A stretch of DNA of 64,000 nucleotides from Amaranthus tricolor (GCF_026212465.1 NC_080050.1:33312111-33376110), one strand, 5' to 3'; shown: positions 1-10,071, numbered from the stretch's first letter. A program made the numbers and translations. The notes: generated by a model not told the origin, from the sequence alone.

Positions 1-178
1 TTTTTTTTTTTTTTTTTTTTGTTTCCGCTGCACTTGAGCAAGAGCCATTTCAGTGATTATGGTAATATAATCCTTGGAAGTAATTTTATTTATAAAAATA
101 TAACTCGCAACCGGGCCCCGGCCTCGAATTCACGGGCACTCGAAAGGTAGGACCCGTTGAGGCGGGTCGATGCGCATG

Positions 179-193
179 CGAACGAATTGTTCG
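179..193 (+). repeat. imperfect 15-bp palindrome CGAACGAATTGTTCG upstream of psi-5S
   Basis: CGAAC and GTTCG are inverted around GAATT, with one G:T wobble, next to the 8-bp palindrome ATGCGCAT (170-177). It is present in every unit about 15 bp before the relic. The corresponding place before the true gene reads TAATCAAATTGTTAC, which is a weaker palindrome. No function can be assigned. Confidence 0.6.
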
Positions 194-207
194 AAAGAGG
201 CGTGCAT

Positions 208-310
208 CGGTGCGTTCGCGTAAGCGGAAATTGCACCGGATCCCGTCGGAACTCCCCGCGGAAGCGTGCCCGGCGTGGATGGCCTCTTGATTTCCAAGTG
301 TTGCGCGGAT
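208..310 (+). pseudogene. psi-5S: degenerate 5S rRNA gene relic in the spacer (reference copy)
   Basis: This 103-bp stretch aligns end to end with the 120-nt gene. It starts CGGTGCG against GGGTGCG, shares the 14-base block TGCACCGGATCCC plus flanking bases, GGAACTCC against AGAACTCC, AAGCGTGC, GGATGG, and GTGTTGCG against GTGTTGCA, and ends at the base matching T120. Net changes are a 17-bp deletion between GGCG and GGATGG, one base lost near position 64-66, and one base gained near position 24. The intermediate element is gone and helix I no longer pairs, so a working 5S rRNA is not expected. The same relic precedes all 94 genes, by the offset rule given for each arm. Confidence 0.9.
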
Positions 311-534
311 TTCTTAAATATTTCGTCGTTTTTTTGTTGCGAGTTCACCTGGCTTTTACAGCCGGCGGACTCTTTTGTGAATCGGACAATACCGGGAGGG
401 TGAAAAACAGTATTTGGGAAGAAGAAGGCTCGAAATAAGGGGTCTCGGTTGCGAATTTACGAGCTTCGGAATGCTCTGGTTTTTTACTTTTGGGCGGCAA
501 CGCGCATGTAATCAAATTGTTACGGTGATTGAAC
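311..534 (+). other. spacer B: between psi-5S and 5S gene (reference copy)
   Basis: This is 224 bp without a gene. It opens with an AT-rich stretch and a T7 run (329-335) at the place of the long poly-T tract that follows the true gene. A GTGAATCGGACAATA stretch at 377 matches GTGATTATGGTAATA at 53, lying 158 and 155 bp before their respective 5S starts. The last 82 bp hold the upstream promoter region of the gene. A 93-residue reading frame crosses relic and spacer but has no sign of being a gene. Confidence 0.85.
501..534 (+). promoter_or_regulatory. 5S upstream promoter region (reference copy)
   Basis: Plant 5S genes usually have a TATA-like box near -28, a GC pair near -12 and C at -1. 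Here C534 is at -1 and CG sits at 523-524 (-12/-11). The -28 region reads ATGTAATC, a weak AT-rich match rather than the classic TATATAAG seen in Arabidopsis. The same sequence stands before all genes I inspected. In front of psi-5S the matching stretch reads ATGCGAAC and has lost its TA character. Assignment is by position, not by any test of function. Confidence 0.6.
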
Positions 535-654
535 GGGTGCGATCATACCAGCACTAATGCACCGGATCCCATCAGAACTCCGCAGTTAAGCGTGCTTGGG
601 CGAGAGTAGTACTAGGATGGGTGACCTCCTGGGAAGTCCTCGTGTTGCACCCCT
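535..654 (+). rRNA. 5S rRNA: 5S ribosomal RNA, copy +1
   Basis: Reference copy. The 120-nt product is the 5S RNA of the large ribosomal subunit, made by RNA polymerase III. The 5' GGGTGC pairs with the 3' GCACCC to close helix I, and the start is set by C at -1 and this pairing. The last base T654 is the first of a T5 terminator. The next gene starts 682 bp on. Confidence 0.98.
584..631 (+). promoter_or_regulatory. 5S internal control region: A box, intermediate element, C box
   Basis: By family numbering the A box covers gene positions 50-64 (584-598, AGTTAAGCGTGCTTG). The intermediate element is near 67-72 (601-606), and the C box starts at about position 80 (614-624, AGGATGGGTGA). These elements bind TFIIIA and TFIIIC for RNA polymerase III. 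The five T63C genes change the A box. The relic keeps an altered A box but has lost 17 bp in the intermediate element region. Confidence 0.85.
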
Positions 655-702
655 TTTTCCGTTCTTTTTTTTTTTTTTTTAATTTTTTTTTTTTTTTTTT
701 TT
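654..702 (+). terminator. Pol III terminator T5 plus backup T16-AA-T20 tract (reference copy)
   Basis: T654-T658 begins at the last base of the gene and is long enough for RNA polymerase III termination. Six bases later a second, very long bipartite tract follows: T16 (665-680), AA, T20 (683-702). Every unit has this arrangement. Only the long tract varies in length, so it is the source of the 678-682 bp unit classes. It could act as a fail-safe terminator. It is also the stretch most open to sequencing error. Confidence 0.85.
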
Positions 703-889
703 GTTTCCGCTGCACTTGAGCAAGAGCCATTTCAGTGATTATGGTAATATAATCCTTGGAAGTAATTTTATTTATAAAAATATAACTCGCAACCGGGCCC
801 CGGCCTCGAATTCACGGGCACTCGAAAGGTAGGACCCGTTGAGGCGGGTCGATGCGCATGCGAACGAATTGTTCGAAAGAGGCGTGCAT
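703..889 (+). other. spacer A: between poly-T tract and psi-5S (reference copy)
   Basis: This is 187 bp without a gene. It has a GTTTCCGCTGCACTTG start, an AT-rich middle with TTATTTATAAAAATATAA, a GGGCCC core, an EcoRI site, and a GC-rich end with ATGCGCAT and an imperfect palindrome. Its end, from GAATTC to the relic, aligns with the end of spacer B from GAATTT to the gene. Both GAATT motifs lie 82 bp before their 5S start. Confidence 0.85.
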
Positions 890-1216
890 CGGTGCGTTCG
901 CGTAAGCGGAAATTGCACCGGATCCCGTCGGAACTCCCCGCGGAAGCGTGCCCGGCGTGGATGGCCTCTTGATTTCCAAGTGTTGCGCGGATTTCTTAAA
1001 TATTTCGTCGTTTTTTTGTTGCGAGTTCACCTGGCTTTTACAGCCGGCGGACTCTTTTGTGAATCGGACAATACCGGGAGGGTGAAAAACAGTATTTGGG
1101 AAGAAGAAGGCTCGAAATAAGGGGTCTCGGTTGCGAATTTACGAGCTTCGGAATGCTCTGGTTTTTTACTTTTGGGCGGCAACGCGCATGTAATCAAATT
1201 GTTACGGTGATTGAAC

Positions 1217-1336
1217 GGGTGCGATCATACCAGCACTAATGCACCGGATCCCATCAGAACTCCGCAGTTAAGCGTGCTTGGGCGAGAGTAGTACTAGGAT
1301 GGGTGACCTCCTGGGAAGTCCTCGTGTTGCACCCCT
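1217..1336 (+). rRNA. 5S rRNA: 5S ribosomal RNA, copy +2
   Basis: Consensus. 682 bp to the next start (T16-AA-T20 tract). Confidence 0.98.
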
Positions 1337-1898
1337 TTTTCCGTTCTTTTTTTTTTTTTTTTAATTTTTTTTTTTTTTTTTTTTGTTTCCGCTGCACTTG
1401 AGCAAGAGCCATTTCAGTGATTATGGTAATATAATCCTTGGAAGTAATTTTATTTATAAAAATATAACTCGCAACCGGGCCCCGGCCTCGAATTCACGGG
1501 CACTCGAAAGGTAGGACCCGTTGAGGCGGGTCGATGCGCATGCGAACGAATTGTTCGAAAGAGGCGTGCATCGGTGCGTTCGCGTAAGCGGAAATTGCAC
1601 CGGATCCCGTCGGAACTCCCCGCGGAAGCGTGCCCGGCGTGGATGGCCTCTTGATTTCCAAGTGTTGCGCGGATTTCTTAAATATTTCGTCGTTTTTTTG
1701 TTGCGAGTTCACCTGGCTTTTACAGCCGGCGGACTCTTTTGTGAATCGGACAATACCGGGAGGGTGAAAAACAGTATTTGGGAAGAAGAAGGCTCGAAAT
1801 AAGGGGTCTCGGTTGCGAATTTACGAGCTTCGGAATGCTCTGGTTTTTTACTTTTGGGCGGCAACGCGCATGTAATCAAATTGTTACGGTGATTGAAC

Positions 1899-2018
1899 GG
1901 GTGCGATCATACCAGCACTAATGCACCGGATCCCATCAGAACTCCGCAGTTAAGCGTGCTTGGGCGAGAGTAGTACTAGGATGGGTGACCTCCTGGGAAG
2001 TCCTCGTGTTGCACCCCT
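1899..2018 (+). rRNA. 5S rRNA: 5S ribosomal RNA, copy +3
   Basis: Consensus. 681 bp to the next start; first T15-AA-T20 tract (2029-2065), the common 681 allele. Confidence 0.98.
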
Positions 2019-2579
2019 TTTTCCGTTCTTTTTTTTTTTTTTTAATTTTTTTTTTTTTTTTTTTTGTTTCCGCTGCACTTGAGCAAGAGCCATTTCAGTG
2101 ATTATGGTAATATAATCCTTGGAAGTAATTTTATTTATAAAAATATAACTCGCAACCGGGCCCCGGCCTCGAATTCACGGGCACTCGAAAGGTAGGACCC
2201 GTTGAGGCGGGTCGATGCGCATGCGAACGAATTGTTCGAAAGAGGCGTGCATCGGTGCGTTCGCGTAAGCGGAAATTGCACCGGATCCCGTCGGAACTCC
2301 CCGCGGAAGCGTGCCCGGCGTGGATGGCCTCTTGATTTCCAAGTGTTGCGCGGATTTCTTAAATATTTCGTCGTTTTTTTGTTGCGAGTTCACCTGGCTT
2401 TTACAGCCGGCGGACTCTTTTGTGAATCGGACAATACCGGGAGGGTGAAAAACAGTATTTGGGAAGAAGAAGGCTCGAAATAAGGGGTCTCGGTTGCGAA
2501 TTTACGAGCTTCGGAATGCTCTGGTTTTTTACTTTTGGGCGGCAACGCGCATGTAATCAAATTGTTACGGTGATTGAAC

Positions 2580-2699
2580 GGGTGCGATCATACCAGCACT
2601 AATGCACCGGATCCCATCAGAACTCCGCAGTTAAGCGTGCTTGGGCGAGAGTAGTACTAGGATGGGTGACCTCCTGGGAAGTCCTCGTGTTGCACCCCT
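2580..2699 (+). rRNA. 5S rRNA: 5S ribosomal RNA, copy +4
   Basis: Consensus. Next start 681 bp on. Confidence 0.98.
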
Positions 2700-3260
2700 T
2701 TTTCCGTTCTTTTTTTTTTTTTTTAATTTTTTTTTTTTTTTTTTTTGTTTCCGCTGCACTTGAGCAAGAGCCATTTCAGTGATTATGGTAATATAATCCT
2801 TGGAAGTAATTTTATTTATAAAAATATAACTCGCAACCGGGCCCCGGCCTCGAATTCACGGGCACTCGAAAGGTAGGACCCGTTGAGGCGGGTCGATGCG
2901 CATGCGAACGAATTGTTCGAAAGAGGCGTGCATCGGTGCGTTCGCGTAAGCGGAAATTGCACCGGATCCCGTCGGAACTCCCCGCGGAAGCGTGCCCGGC
3001 GTGGATGGCCTCTTGATTTCCAAGTGTTGCGCGGATTTCTTAAATATTTCGTCGTTTTTTTGTTGCGAGTTCACCTGGCTTTTACAGCCGGCGGACTCTT
3101 TTGTGAATCGGACAATACCGGGAGGGTGAAAAACAGTATTTGGGAAGAAGAAGGCTCGAAATAAGGGGTCTCGGTTGCGAATTTACGAGCTTCGGAATGC
3201 TCTGGTTTTTTACTTTTGGGCGGCAACGCGCATGTAATCAAATTGTTACGGTGATTGAAC

Positions 3261-3380
3261 GGGTGCGATCATACCAGCACTAATGCACCGGATCCCATCA
3301 GAACTCCGCAGTTAAGCGTGCTTGGGCGAGAGTAGTACTAGGATGGGTGACCTCCTGGGAAGTCCTCGTGTTGCACCCCT
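3261..3380 (+). rRNA. 5S rRNA: 5S ribosomal RNA, copy +5
   Basis: Consensus. Next start 681 bp on. Confidence 0.98.
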
Positions 3381-3941
3381 TTTTCCGTTCTTTTTTTTTT
3401 TTTTTAATTTTTTTTTTTTTTTTTTTTGTTTCCGCTGCACTTGAGCAAGAGCCATTTCAGTGATTATGGTAATATAATCCTTGGAAGTAATTTTATTTAT
3501 AAAAATATAACTCGCAACCGGGCCCCGGCCTCGAATTCACGGGCACTCGAAAGGTAGGACCCGTTGAGGCGGGTCGATGCGCATGCGAACGAATTGTTCG
3601 AAAGAGGCGTGCATCGGTGCGTTCGCGTAAGCGGAAATTGCACCGGATCCCGTCGGAACTCCCCGCGGAAGCGTGCCCGGCGTGGATGGCCTCTTGATTT
3701 CCAAGTGTTGCGCGGATTTCTTAAATATTTCGTCGTTTTTTTGTTGCGAGTTCACCTGGCTTTTACAGCCGGCGGACTCTTTTGTGAATCGGACAATACC
3801 GGGAGGGTGAAAAACAGTATTTGGGAAGAAGAAGGCTCGAAATAAGGGGTCTCGGTTGCGAATTTACGAGCTTCGGAATGCTCTGGTTTTTTACTTTTGG
3901 GCGGCAACGCGCATGTAATCAAATTGTTACGGTGATTGAAC

Positions 3942-4061
3942 GGGTGCGATCATACCAGCACTAATGCACCGGATCCCATCAGAACTCCGCAGTTAAGCGT
4001 GCTTGGGCGAGAGTAGTACTAGGATGGGTGACCTCCTGGGAAGTCCTCGTGTTGCACCCCT
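3942..4061 (+). rRNA. 5S rRNA: 5S ribosomal RNA, copy +6
   Basis: Consensus. Next start 681 bp on. Confidence 0.98.
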
Positions 4062-4622
4062 TTTTCCGTTCTTTTTTTTTTTTTTTAATTTTTTTTTTTT
4101 TTTTTTTTGTTTCCGCTGCACTTGAGCAAGAGCCATTTCAGTGATTATGGTAATATAATCCTTGGAAGTAATTTTATTTATAAAAATATAACTCGCAACC
4201 GGGCCCCGGCCTCGAATTCACGGGCACTCGAAAGGTAGGACCCGTTGAGGCGGGTCGATGCGCATGCGAACGAATTGTTCGAAAGAGGCGTGCATCGGTG
4301 CGTTCGCGTAAGCGGAAATTGCACCGGATCCCGTCGGAACTCCCCGCGGAAGCGTGCCCGGCGTGGATGGCCTCTTGATTTCCAAGTGTTGCGCGGATTT
4401 CTTAAATATTTCGTCGTTTTTTTGTTGCGAGTTCACCTGGCTTTTACAGCCGGCGGACTCTTTTGTGAATCGGACAATACCGGGAGGGTGAAAAACAGTA
4501 TTTGGGAAGAAGAAGGCTCGAAATAAGGGGTCTCGGTTGCGAATTTACGAGCTTCGGAATGCTCTGGTTTTTTACTTTTGGGCGGCAACGCGCATGTAAT
4601 CAAATTGTTACGGTGATTGAAC

Positions 4623-4742
4623 GGGTGCGATCATACCAGCACTAATGCACCGGATCCCATCAGAACTCCGCAGTTAAGCGTGCTTGGGCGAGAGTAGTAC
4701 TAGGATGGGTGACCTCCTGGGAAGTCCTCGTGTTGCACCCCT
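4623..4742 (+). rRNA. 5S rRNA: 5S ribosomal RNA, copy +7
   Basis: Consensus. Next start 681 bp on. Confidence 0.98.
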
Positions 4743-5303
4743 TTTTCCGTTCTTTTTTTTTTTTTTTAATTTTTTTTTTTTTTTTTTTTGTTTCCGCTGC
4801 ACTTGAGCAAGAGCCATTTCAGTGATTATGGTAATATAATCCTTGGAAGTAATTTTATTTATAAAAATATAACTCGCAACCGGGCCCCGGCCTCGAATTC
4901 ACGGGCACTCGAAAGGTAGGACCCGTTGAGGCGGGTCGATGCGCATGCGAACGAATTGTTCGAAAGAGGCGTGCATCGGTGCGTTCGCGTAAGCGGAAAT
5001 TGCACCGGATCCCGTCGGAACTCCCCGCGGAAGCGTGCCCGGCGTGGATGGCCTCTTGATTTCCAAGTGTTGCGCGGATTTCTTAAATATTTCGTCGTTT
5101 TTTTGTTGCGAGTTCACCTGGCTTTTACAGCCGGCGGACTCTTTTGTGAATCGGACAATACCGGGAGGGTGAAAAACAGTATTTGGGAAGAAGAAGGCTC
5201 GAAATAAGGGGTCTCGGTTGCGAATTTACGAGCTTCGGAATGCTCTGGTTTTTTACTTTTGGGCGGCAACGCGCATGTAATCAAATTGTTACGGTGATTG
5301 AAC

Positions 5304-5423
5304 GGGTGCGATCATACCAGCACTAATGCACCGGATCCCATCAGAACTCCGCAGTTAAGCGTGCTCGGGCGAGAGTAGTACTAGGATGGGTGACCTCCTG
5401 GGAAGTCCTCGTGTTGCACCCCT
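5304..5423 (+). rRNA. 5S rRNA: 5S ribosomal RNA, copy +8, T63C variant
   Basis: Differs from consensus by C at 5366 (position 63, inside the A box). Otherwise full length. Next start 681 bp on. Confidence 0.97.
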
Positions 5424-5984
5424 TTTTCCGTTCTTTTTTTTTTTTTTTAATTTTTTTTTTTTTTTTTTTTGTTTCCGCTGCACTTGAGCAAGAGCCATTT
5501 CAGTGATTATGGTAATATAATCCTTGGAAGTAATTTTATTTATAAAAATATAACTCGCAACCGGGCCCCGGCCTCGAATTCACGGGCACTCGAAAGGTAG
5601 GACCCGTTGAGGCGGGTCGATGCGCATGCGAACGAATTGTTCGAAAGAGGCGTGCATCGGTGCGTTCGCGTAAGCGGAAATTGCACCGGATCCCGTCGGA
5701 ACTCCCCGCGGAAGCGTGCCCGGCGTGGATGGCCTCTTGATTTCCAAGTGTTGCGCGGATTTCTTAAATATTTCGTCGTTTTTTTGTTGCGAGTTCACCT
5801 GGCTTTTACAGCCGGCGGACTCTTTTGTGAATCGGACAATACCGGGAGGGTGAAAAACAGTATTTGGGAAGAAGAAGGCTCGAAATAAGGGGTCTCGGTT
5901 GCGAATTTACGAGCTTCGGAATGCTCTGGTTTTTTACTTTTGGGCGGCAACGCGCATGTAATCAAATTGTTACGGTGATTGAAC

Positions 5985-6104
5985 GGGTGCGATCATACCA
6001 GCACTAATGCACCGGATCCCATCAGAACTCCGCAGTTAAGCGTGCTTGGGCGAGAGTAGTACTAGGATGGGTGACCTCCTGGGAAGTCCTCGTGTTGCAC
6101 CCCT
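5985..6104 (+). rRNA. 5S rRNA: 5S ribosomal RNA, copy +9
   Basis: Consensus. Next start 681 bp on. Confidence 0.98.
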
Positions 6105-6665
6105 TTTTCCGTTCTTTTTTTTTTTTTTTAATTTTTTTTTTTTTTTTTTTTGTTTCCGCTGCACTTGAGCAAGAGCCATTTCAGTGATTATGGTAATATA
6201 ATCCTTGGAAGTAATTTTATTTATAAAAATATAACTCGCAACCGGGCCCCGGCCTCGAATTCACGGGCACTCGAAAGGTAGGACCCGTTGAGGCGGGTCG
6301 ATGCGCATGCGAACGAATTGTTCGAAAGAGGCGTGCATCGGTGCGTTCGCGTAAGCGGAAATTGCACCGGATCCCGTCGGAACTCCCCGCGGAAGCGTGC
6401 CCGGCGTGGATGGCCTCTTGATTTCCAAGTGTTGCGCGGATTTCTTAAATATTTCGTCGTTTTTTTGTTGCGAGTTCACCTGGCTTTTACAGCCGGCGGA
6501 CTCTTTTGTGAATCGGACAATACCGGGAGGGTGAAAAACAGTATTTGGGAAGAAGAAGGCTCGAAATAAGGGGTCTCGGTTGCGAATTTACGAGCTTCGG
6601 AATGCTCTGGTTTTTTACTTTTGGGCGGCAACGCGCATGTAATCAAATTGTTACGGTGATTGAAC

Positions 6666-6785
6666 GGGTGCGATCATACCAGCACTAATGCACCGGATCC
6701 CATCAGAACTCCGCAGTTAAGCGTGCTTGGGCGAGAGTAGTACTAGGATGGGTGACCTCCTGGGAAGTCCTCGTGTTGCACCCCT
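6666..6785 (+). rRNA. 5S rRNA: 5S ribosomal RNA, copy +10
   Basis: Consensus. Next start 681 bp on. Confidence 0.98.
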
Positions 6786-7346
6786 TTTTCCGTTCTTTTT
6801 TTTTTTTTTTAATTTTTTTTTTTTTTTTTTTTGTTTCCGCTGCACTTGAGCAAGAGCCATTTCAGTGATTATGGTAATATAATCCTTGGAAGTAATTTTA
6901 TTTATAAAAATATAACTCGCAACCGGGCCCCGGCCTCGAATTCACGGGCACTCGAAAGGTAGGACCCGTTGAGGCGGGTCGATGCGCATGCGAACGAATT
7001 GTTCGAAAGAGGCGTGCATCGGTGCGTTCGCGTAAGCGGAAATTGCACCGGATCCCGTCGGAACTCCCCGCGGAAGCGTGCCCGGCGTGGATGGCCTCTT
7101 GATTTCCAAGTGTTGCGCGGATTTCTTAAATATTTCGTCGTTTTTTTGTTGCGAGTTCACCTGGCTTTTACAGCCGGCGGACTCTTTTGTGAATCGGACA
7201 ATACCGGGAGGGTGAAAAACAGTATTTGGGAAGAAGAAGGCTCGAAATAAGGGGTCTCGGTTGCGAATTTACGAGCTTCGGAATGCTCTGGTTTTTTACT
7301 TTTGGGCGGCAACGCGCATGTAATCAAATTGTTACGGTGATTGAAC

Positions 7347-7466
7347 GGGTGCGATCATACCAGCACTAATGCACCGGATCCCATCAGAACTCCGCAGTTA
7401 AGCGTGCTTGGGCGAGAGTAGTACTAGGATGGGTGACCTCCTGGGAAGTCCTCGTGTTGCACCCCT
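7347..7466 (+). rRNA. 5S rRNA: 5S ribosomal RNA, copy +11
   Basis: Consensus. Next start 682 bp on, an isolated long poly-T allele directly before a T63C gene. Confidence 0.98.
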
Positions 7467-8028
7467 TTTTCCGTTCTTTTTTTTTTTTTTTTAATTTTTT
7501 TTTTTTTTTTTTTTGTTTCCGCTGCACTTGAGCAAGAGCCATTTCAGTGATTATGGTAATATAATCCTTGGAAGTAATTTTATTTATAAAAATATAACTC
7601 GCAACCGGGCCCCGGCCTCGAATTCACGGGCACTCGAAAGGTAGGACCCGTTGAGGCGGGTCGATGCGCATGCGAACGAATTGTTCGAAAGAGGCGTGCA
7701 TCGGTGCGTTCGCGTAAGCGGAAATTGCACCGGATCCCGTCGGAACTCCCCGCGGAAGCGTGCCCGGCGTGGATGGCCTCTTGATTTCCAAGTGTTGCGC
7801 GGATTTCTTAAATATTTCGTCGTTTTTTTGTTGCGAGTTCACCTGGCTTTTACAGCCGGCGGACTCTTTTGTGAATCGGACAATACCGGGAGGGTGAAAA
7901 ACAGTATTTGGGAAGAAGAAGGCTCGAAATAAGGGGTCTCGGTTGCGAATTTACGAGCTTCGGAATGCTCTGGTTTTTTACTTTTGGGCGGCAACGCGCA
8001 TGTAATCAAATTGTTACGGTGATTGAAC

Positions 8029-8148
8029 GGGTGCGATCATACCAGCACTAATGCACCGGATCCCATCAGAACTCCGCAGTTAAGCGTGCTCGGGCGAGAG
8101 TAGTACTAGGATGGGTGACCTCCTGGGAAGTCCTCGTGTTGCACCCCT
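8029..8148 (+). rRNA. 5S rRNA: 5S ribosomal RNA, copy +12, T63C variant
   Basis: C at 8091 (position 63). It is preceded by a 682-bp unit, the same pairing of markers as gene -18. Next start 681 bp on. Confidence 0.97.
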
Positions 8149-8709
8149 TTTTCCGTTCTTTTTTTTTTTTTTTAATTTTTTTTTTTTTTTTTTTTGTTTC
8201 CGCTGCACTTGAGCAAGAGCCATTTCAGTGATTATGGTAATATAATCCTTGGAAGTAATTTTATTTATAAAAATATAACTCGCAACCGGGCCCCGGCCTC
8301 GAATTCACGGGCACTCGAAAGGTAGGACCCGTTGAGGCGGGTCGATGCGCATGCGAACGAATTGTTCGAAAGAGGCGTGCATCGGTGCGTTCGCGTAAGC
8401 GGAAATTGCACCGGATCCCGTCGGAACTCCCCGCGGAAGCGTGCCCGGCGTGGATGGCCTCTTGATTTCCAAGTGTTGCGCGGATTTCTTAAATATTTCG
8501 TCGTTTTTTTGTTGCGAGTTCACCTGGCTTTTACAGCCGGCGGACTCTTTTGTGAATCGGACAATACCGGGAGGGTGAAAAACAGTATTTGGGAAGAAGA
8601 AGGCTCGAAATAAGGGGTCTCGGTTGCGAATTTACGAGCTTCGGAATGCTCTGGTTTTTTACTTTTGGGCGGCAACGCGCATGTAATCAAATTGTTACGG
8701 TGATTGAAC

Positions 8710-8829
8710 GGGTGCGATCATACCAGCACTAATGCACCGGATCCCATCAGAACTCCGCAGTTAAGCGTGCTTGGGCGAGAGTAGTACTAGGATGGGTGAC
8801 CTCCTGGGAAGTCCTCGTGTTGCACCCCT
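8710..8829 (+). rRNA. 5S rRNA: 5S ribosomal RNA, copy +13
   Basis: Consensus. Next start 681 bp on. Confidence 0.98.
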
Positions 8830-9390
8830 TTTTCCGTTCTTTTTTTTTTTTTTTAATTTTTTTTTTTTTTTTTTTTGTTTCCGCTGCACTTGAGCAAGAG
8901 CCATTTCAGTGATTATGGTAATATAATCCTTGGAAGTAATTTTATTTATAAAAATATAACTCGCAACCGGGCCCCGGCCTCGAATTCACGGGCACTCGAA
9001 AGGTAGGACCCGTTGAGGCGGGTCGATGCGCATGCGAACGAATTGTTCGAAAGAGGCGTGCATCGGTGCGTTCGCGTAAGCGGAAATTGCACCGGATCCC
9101 GTCGGAACTCCCCGCGGAAGCGTGCCCGGCGTGGATGGCCTCTTGATTTCCAAGTGTTGCGCGGATTTCTTAAATATTTCGTCGTTTTTTTGTTGCGAGT
9201 TCACCTGGCTTTTACAGCCGGCGGACTCTTTTGTGAATCGGACAATACCGGGAGGGTGAAAAACAGTATTTGGGAAGAAGAAGGCTCGAAATAAGGGGTC
9301 TCGGTTGCGAATTTACGAGCTTCGGAATGCTCTGGTTTTTTACTTTTGGGCGGCAACGCGCATGTAATCAAATTGTTACGGTGATTGAAC

Positions 9391-9510
9391 GGGTGCGATC
9401 ATACCAGCACTAATGCACCGGATCCCATCAGAACTCCGCAGTTAAGCGTGCTTGGGCGAGAGTAGTACTAGGATGGGTGACCTCCTGGGAAGTCCTCGTG
9501 TTGCACCCCT
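9391..9510 (+). rRNA. 5S rRNA: 5S ribosomal RNA, copy +14
   Basis: Consensus. Next start 681 bp on. Confidence 0.98.
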
Positions 9511-10071
9511 TTTTCCGTTCTTTTTTTTTTTTTTTAATTTTTTTTTTTTTTTTTTTTGTTTCCGCTGCACTTGAGCAAGAGCCATTTCAGTGATTATGGT
9601 AATATAATCCTTGGAAGTAATTTTATTTATAAAAATATAACTCGCAACCGGGCCCCGGCCTCGAATTCACGGGCACTCGAAAGGTAGGACCCGTTGAGGC
9701 GGGTCGATGCGCATGCGAACGAATTGTTCGAAAGAGGCGTGCATCGGTGCGTTCGCGTAAGCGGAAATTGCACCGGATCCCGTCGGAACTCCCCGCGGAA
9801 GCGTGCCCGGCGTGGATGGCCTCTTGATTTCCAAGTGTTGCGCGGATTTCTTAAATATTTCGTCGTTTTTTTGTTGCGAGTTCACCTGGCTTTTACAGCC
9901 GGCGGACTCTTTTGTGAATCGGACAATACCGGGAGGGTGAAAAACAGTATTTGGGAAGAAGAAGGCTCGAAATAAGGGGTCTCGGTTGCGAATTTACGAG
10001 CTTCGGAATGCTCTGGTTTTTTACTTTTGGGCGGCAACGCGCATGTAATCAAATTGTTACGGTGATTGAAC

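Larger units (their letters stand above)
535..1216 (+). repeat. reference repeat unit (682 bp), 5S start to next 5S start
   Basis: Contents in order: 5S gene 535-654; T5 run 654-658; T16-AA-T20 tract 665-702; spacer A 703-889, AT-rich in the middle then GC-rich; psi-5S 890-992; spacer B 993-1216, with a T7 run and a GC-mixed end directly upstream of the next gene. The unit contains two BamHI sites (GGATCC), one in the gene (564-569) and one in the relic (920-925), so this digest should give about 326 and 355 bp rather than the full repeat. It contains one EcoRI site at 808-813. Confidence 0.95.

Noticed and set aside
80..107. AT-rich TTTATAAAAATATAA stretch as a promoter for psi-5S.
   Set aside because: It lies about 100 bp upstream of the relic, far from the -28 position required for a 5S-type promoter. 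It is no more than an AT-rich part of spacer A on the evidence here.
208..310. 5S-derived SINE or other retroposed copy as origin of the relic.
   Set aside because: The T tract lies behind the real gene and no target-site duplication is visible. Homology extends upstream of the transcribed region into the spacer, which a retroposed RNA copy would not carry.
208..310. A plant 5S mimic element like the one in TFIIIA exons.
   Set aside because: There are no flanking exons or TFIIIA coding sequence, and the element is embedded in each rDNA repeat.
157..438. 93-residue open reading frame repeated in every unit (with an opposite-strand 72-residue frame starting at GTG).
   Set aside because: It runs through the psi-5S relic and spacer B. 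Its repetition only reflects the DNA repeat. Two overlapping frames on opposite strands, no known domain and no translation context all speak against a protein.
665..702. Poly-A tail of an inserted retrotransposon or processed gene.
   Set aside because: The tract stands at the same place in every unit directly after the 5S terminator, with a fixed AA interruption and no element body or target duplication.
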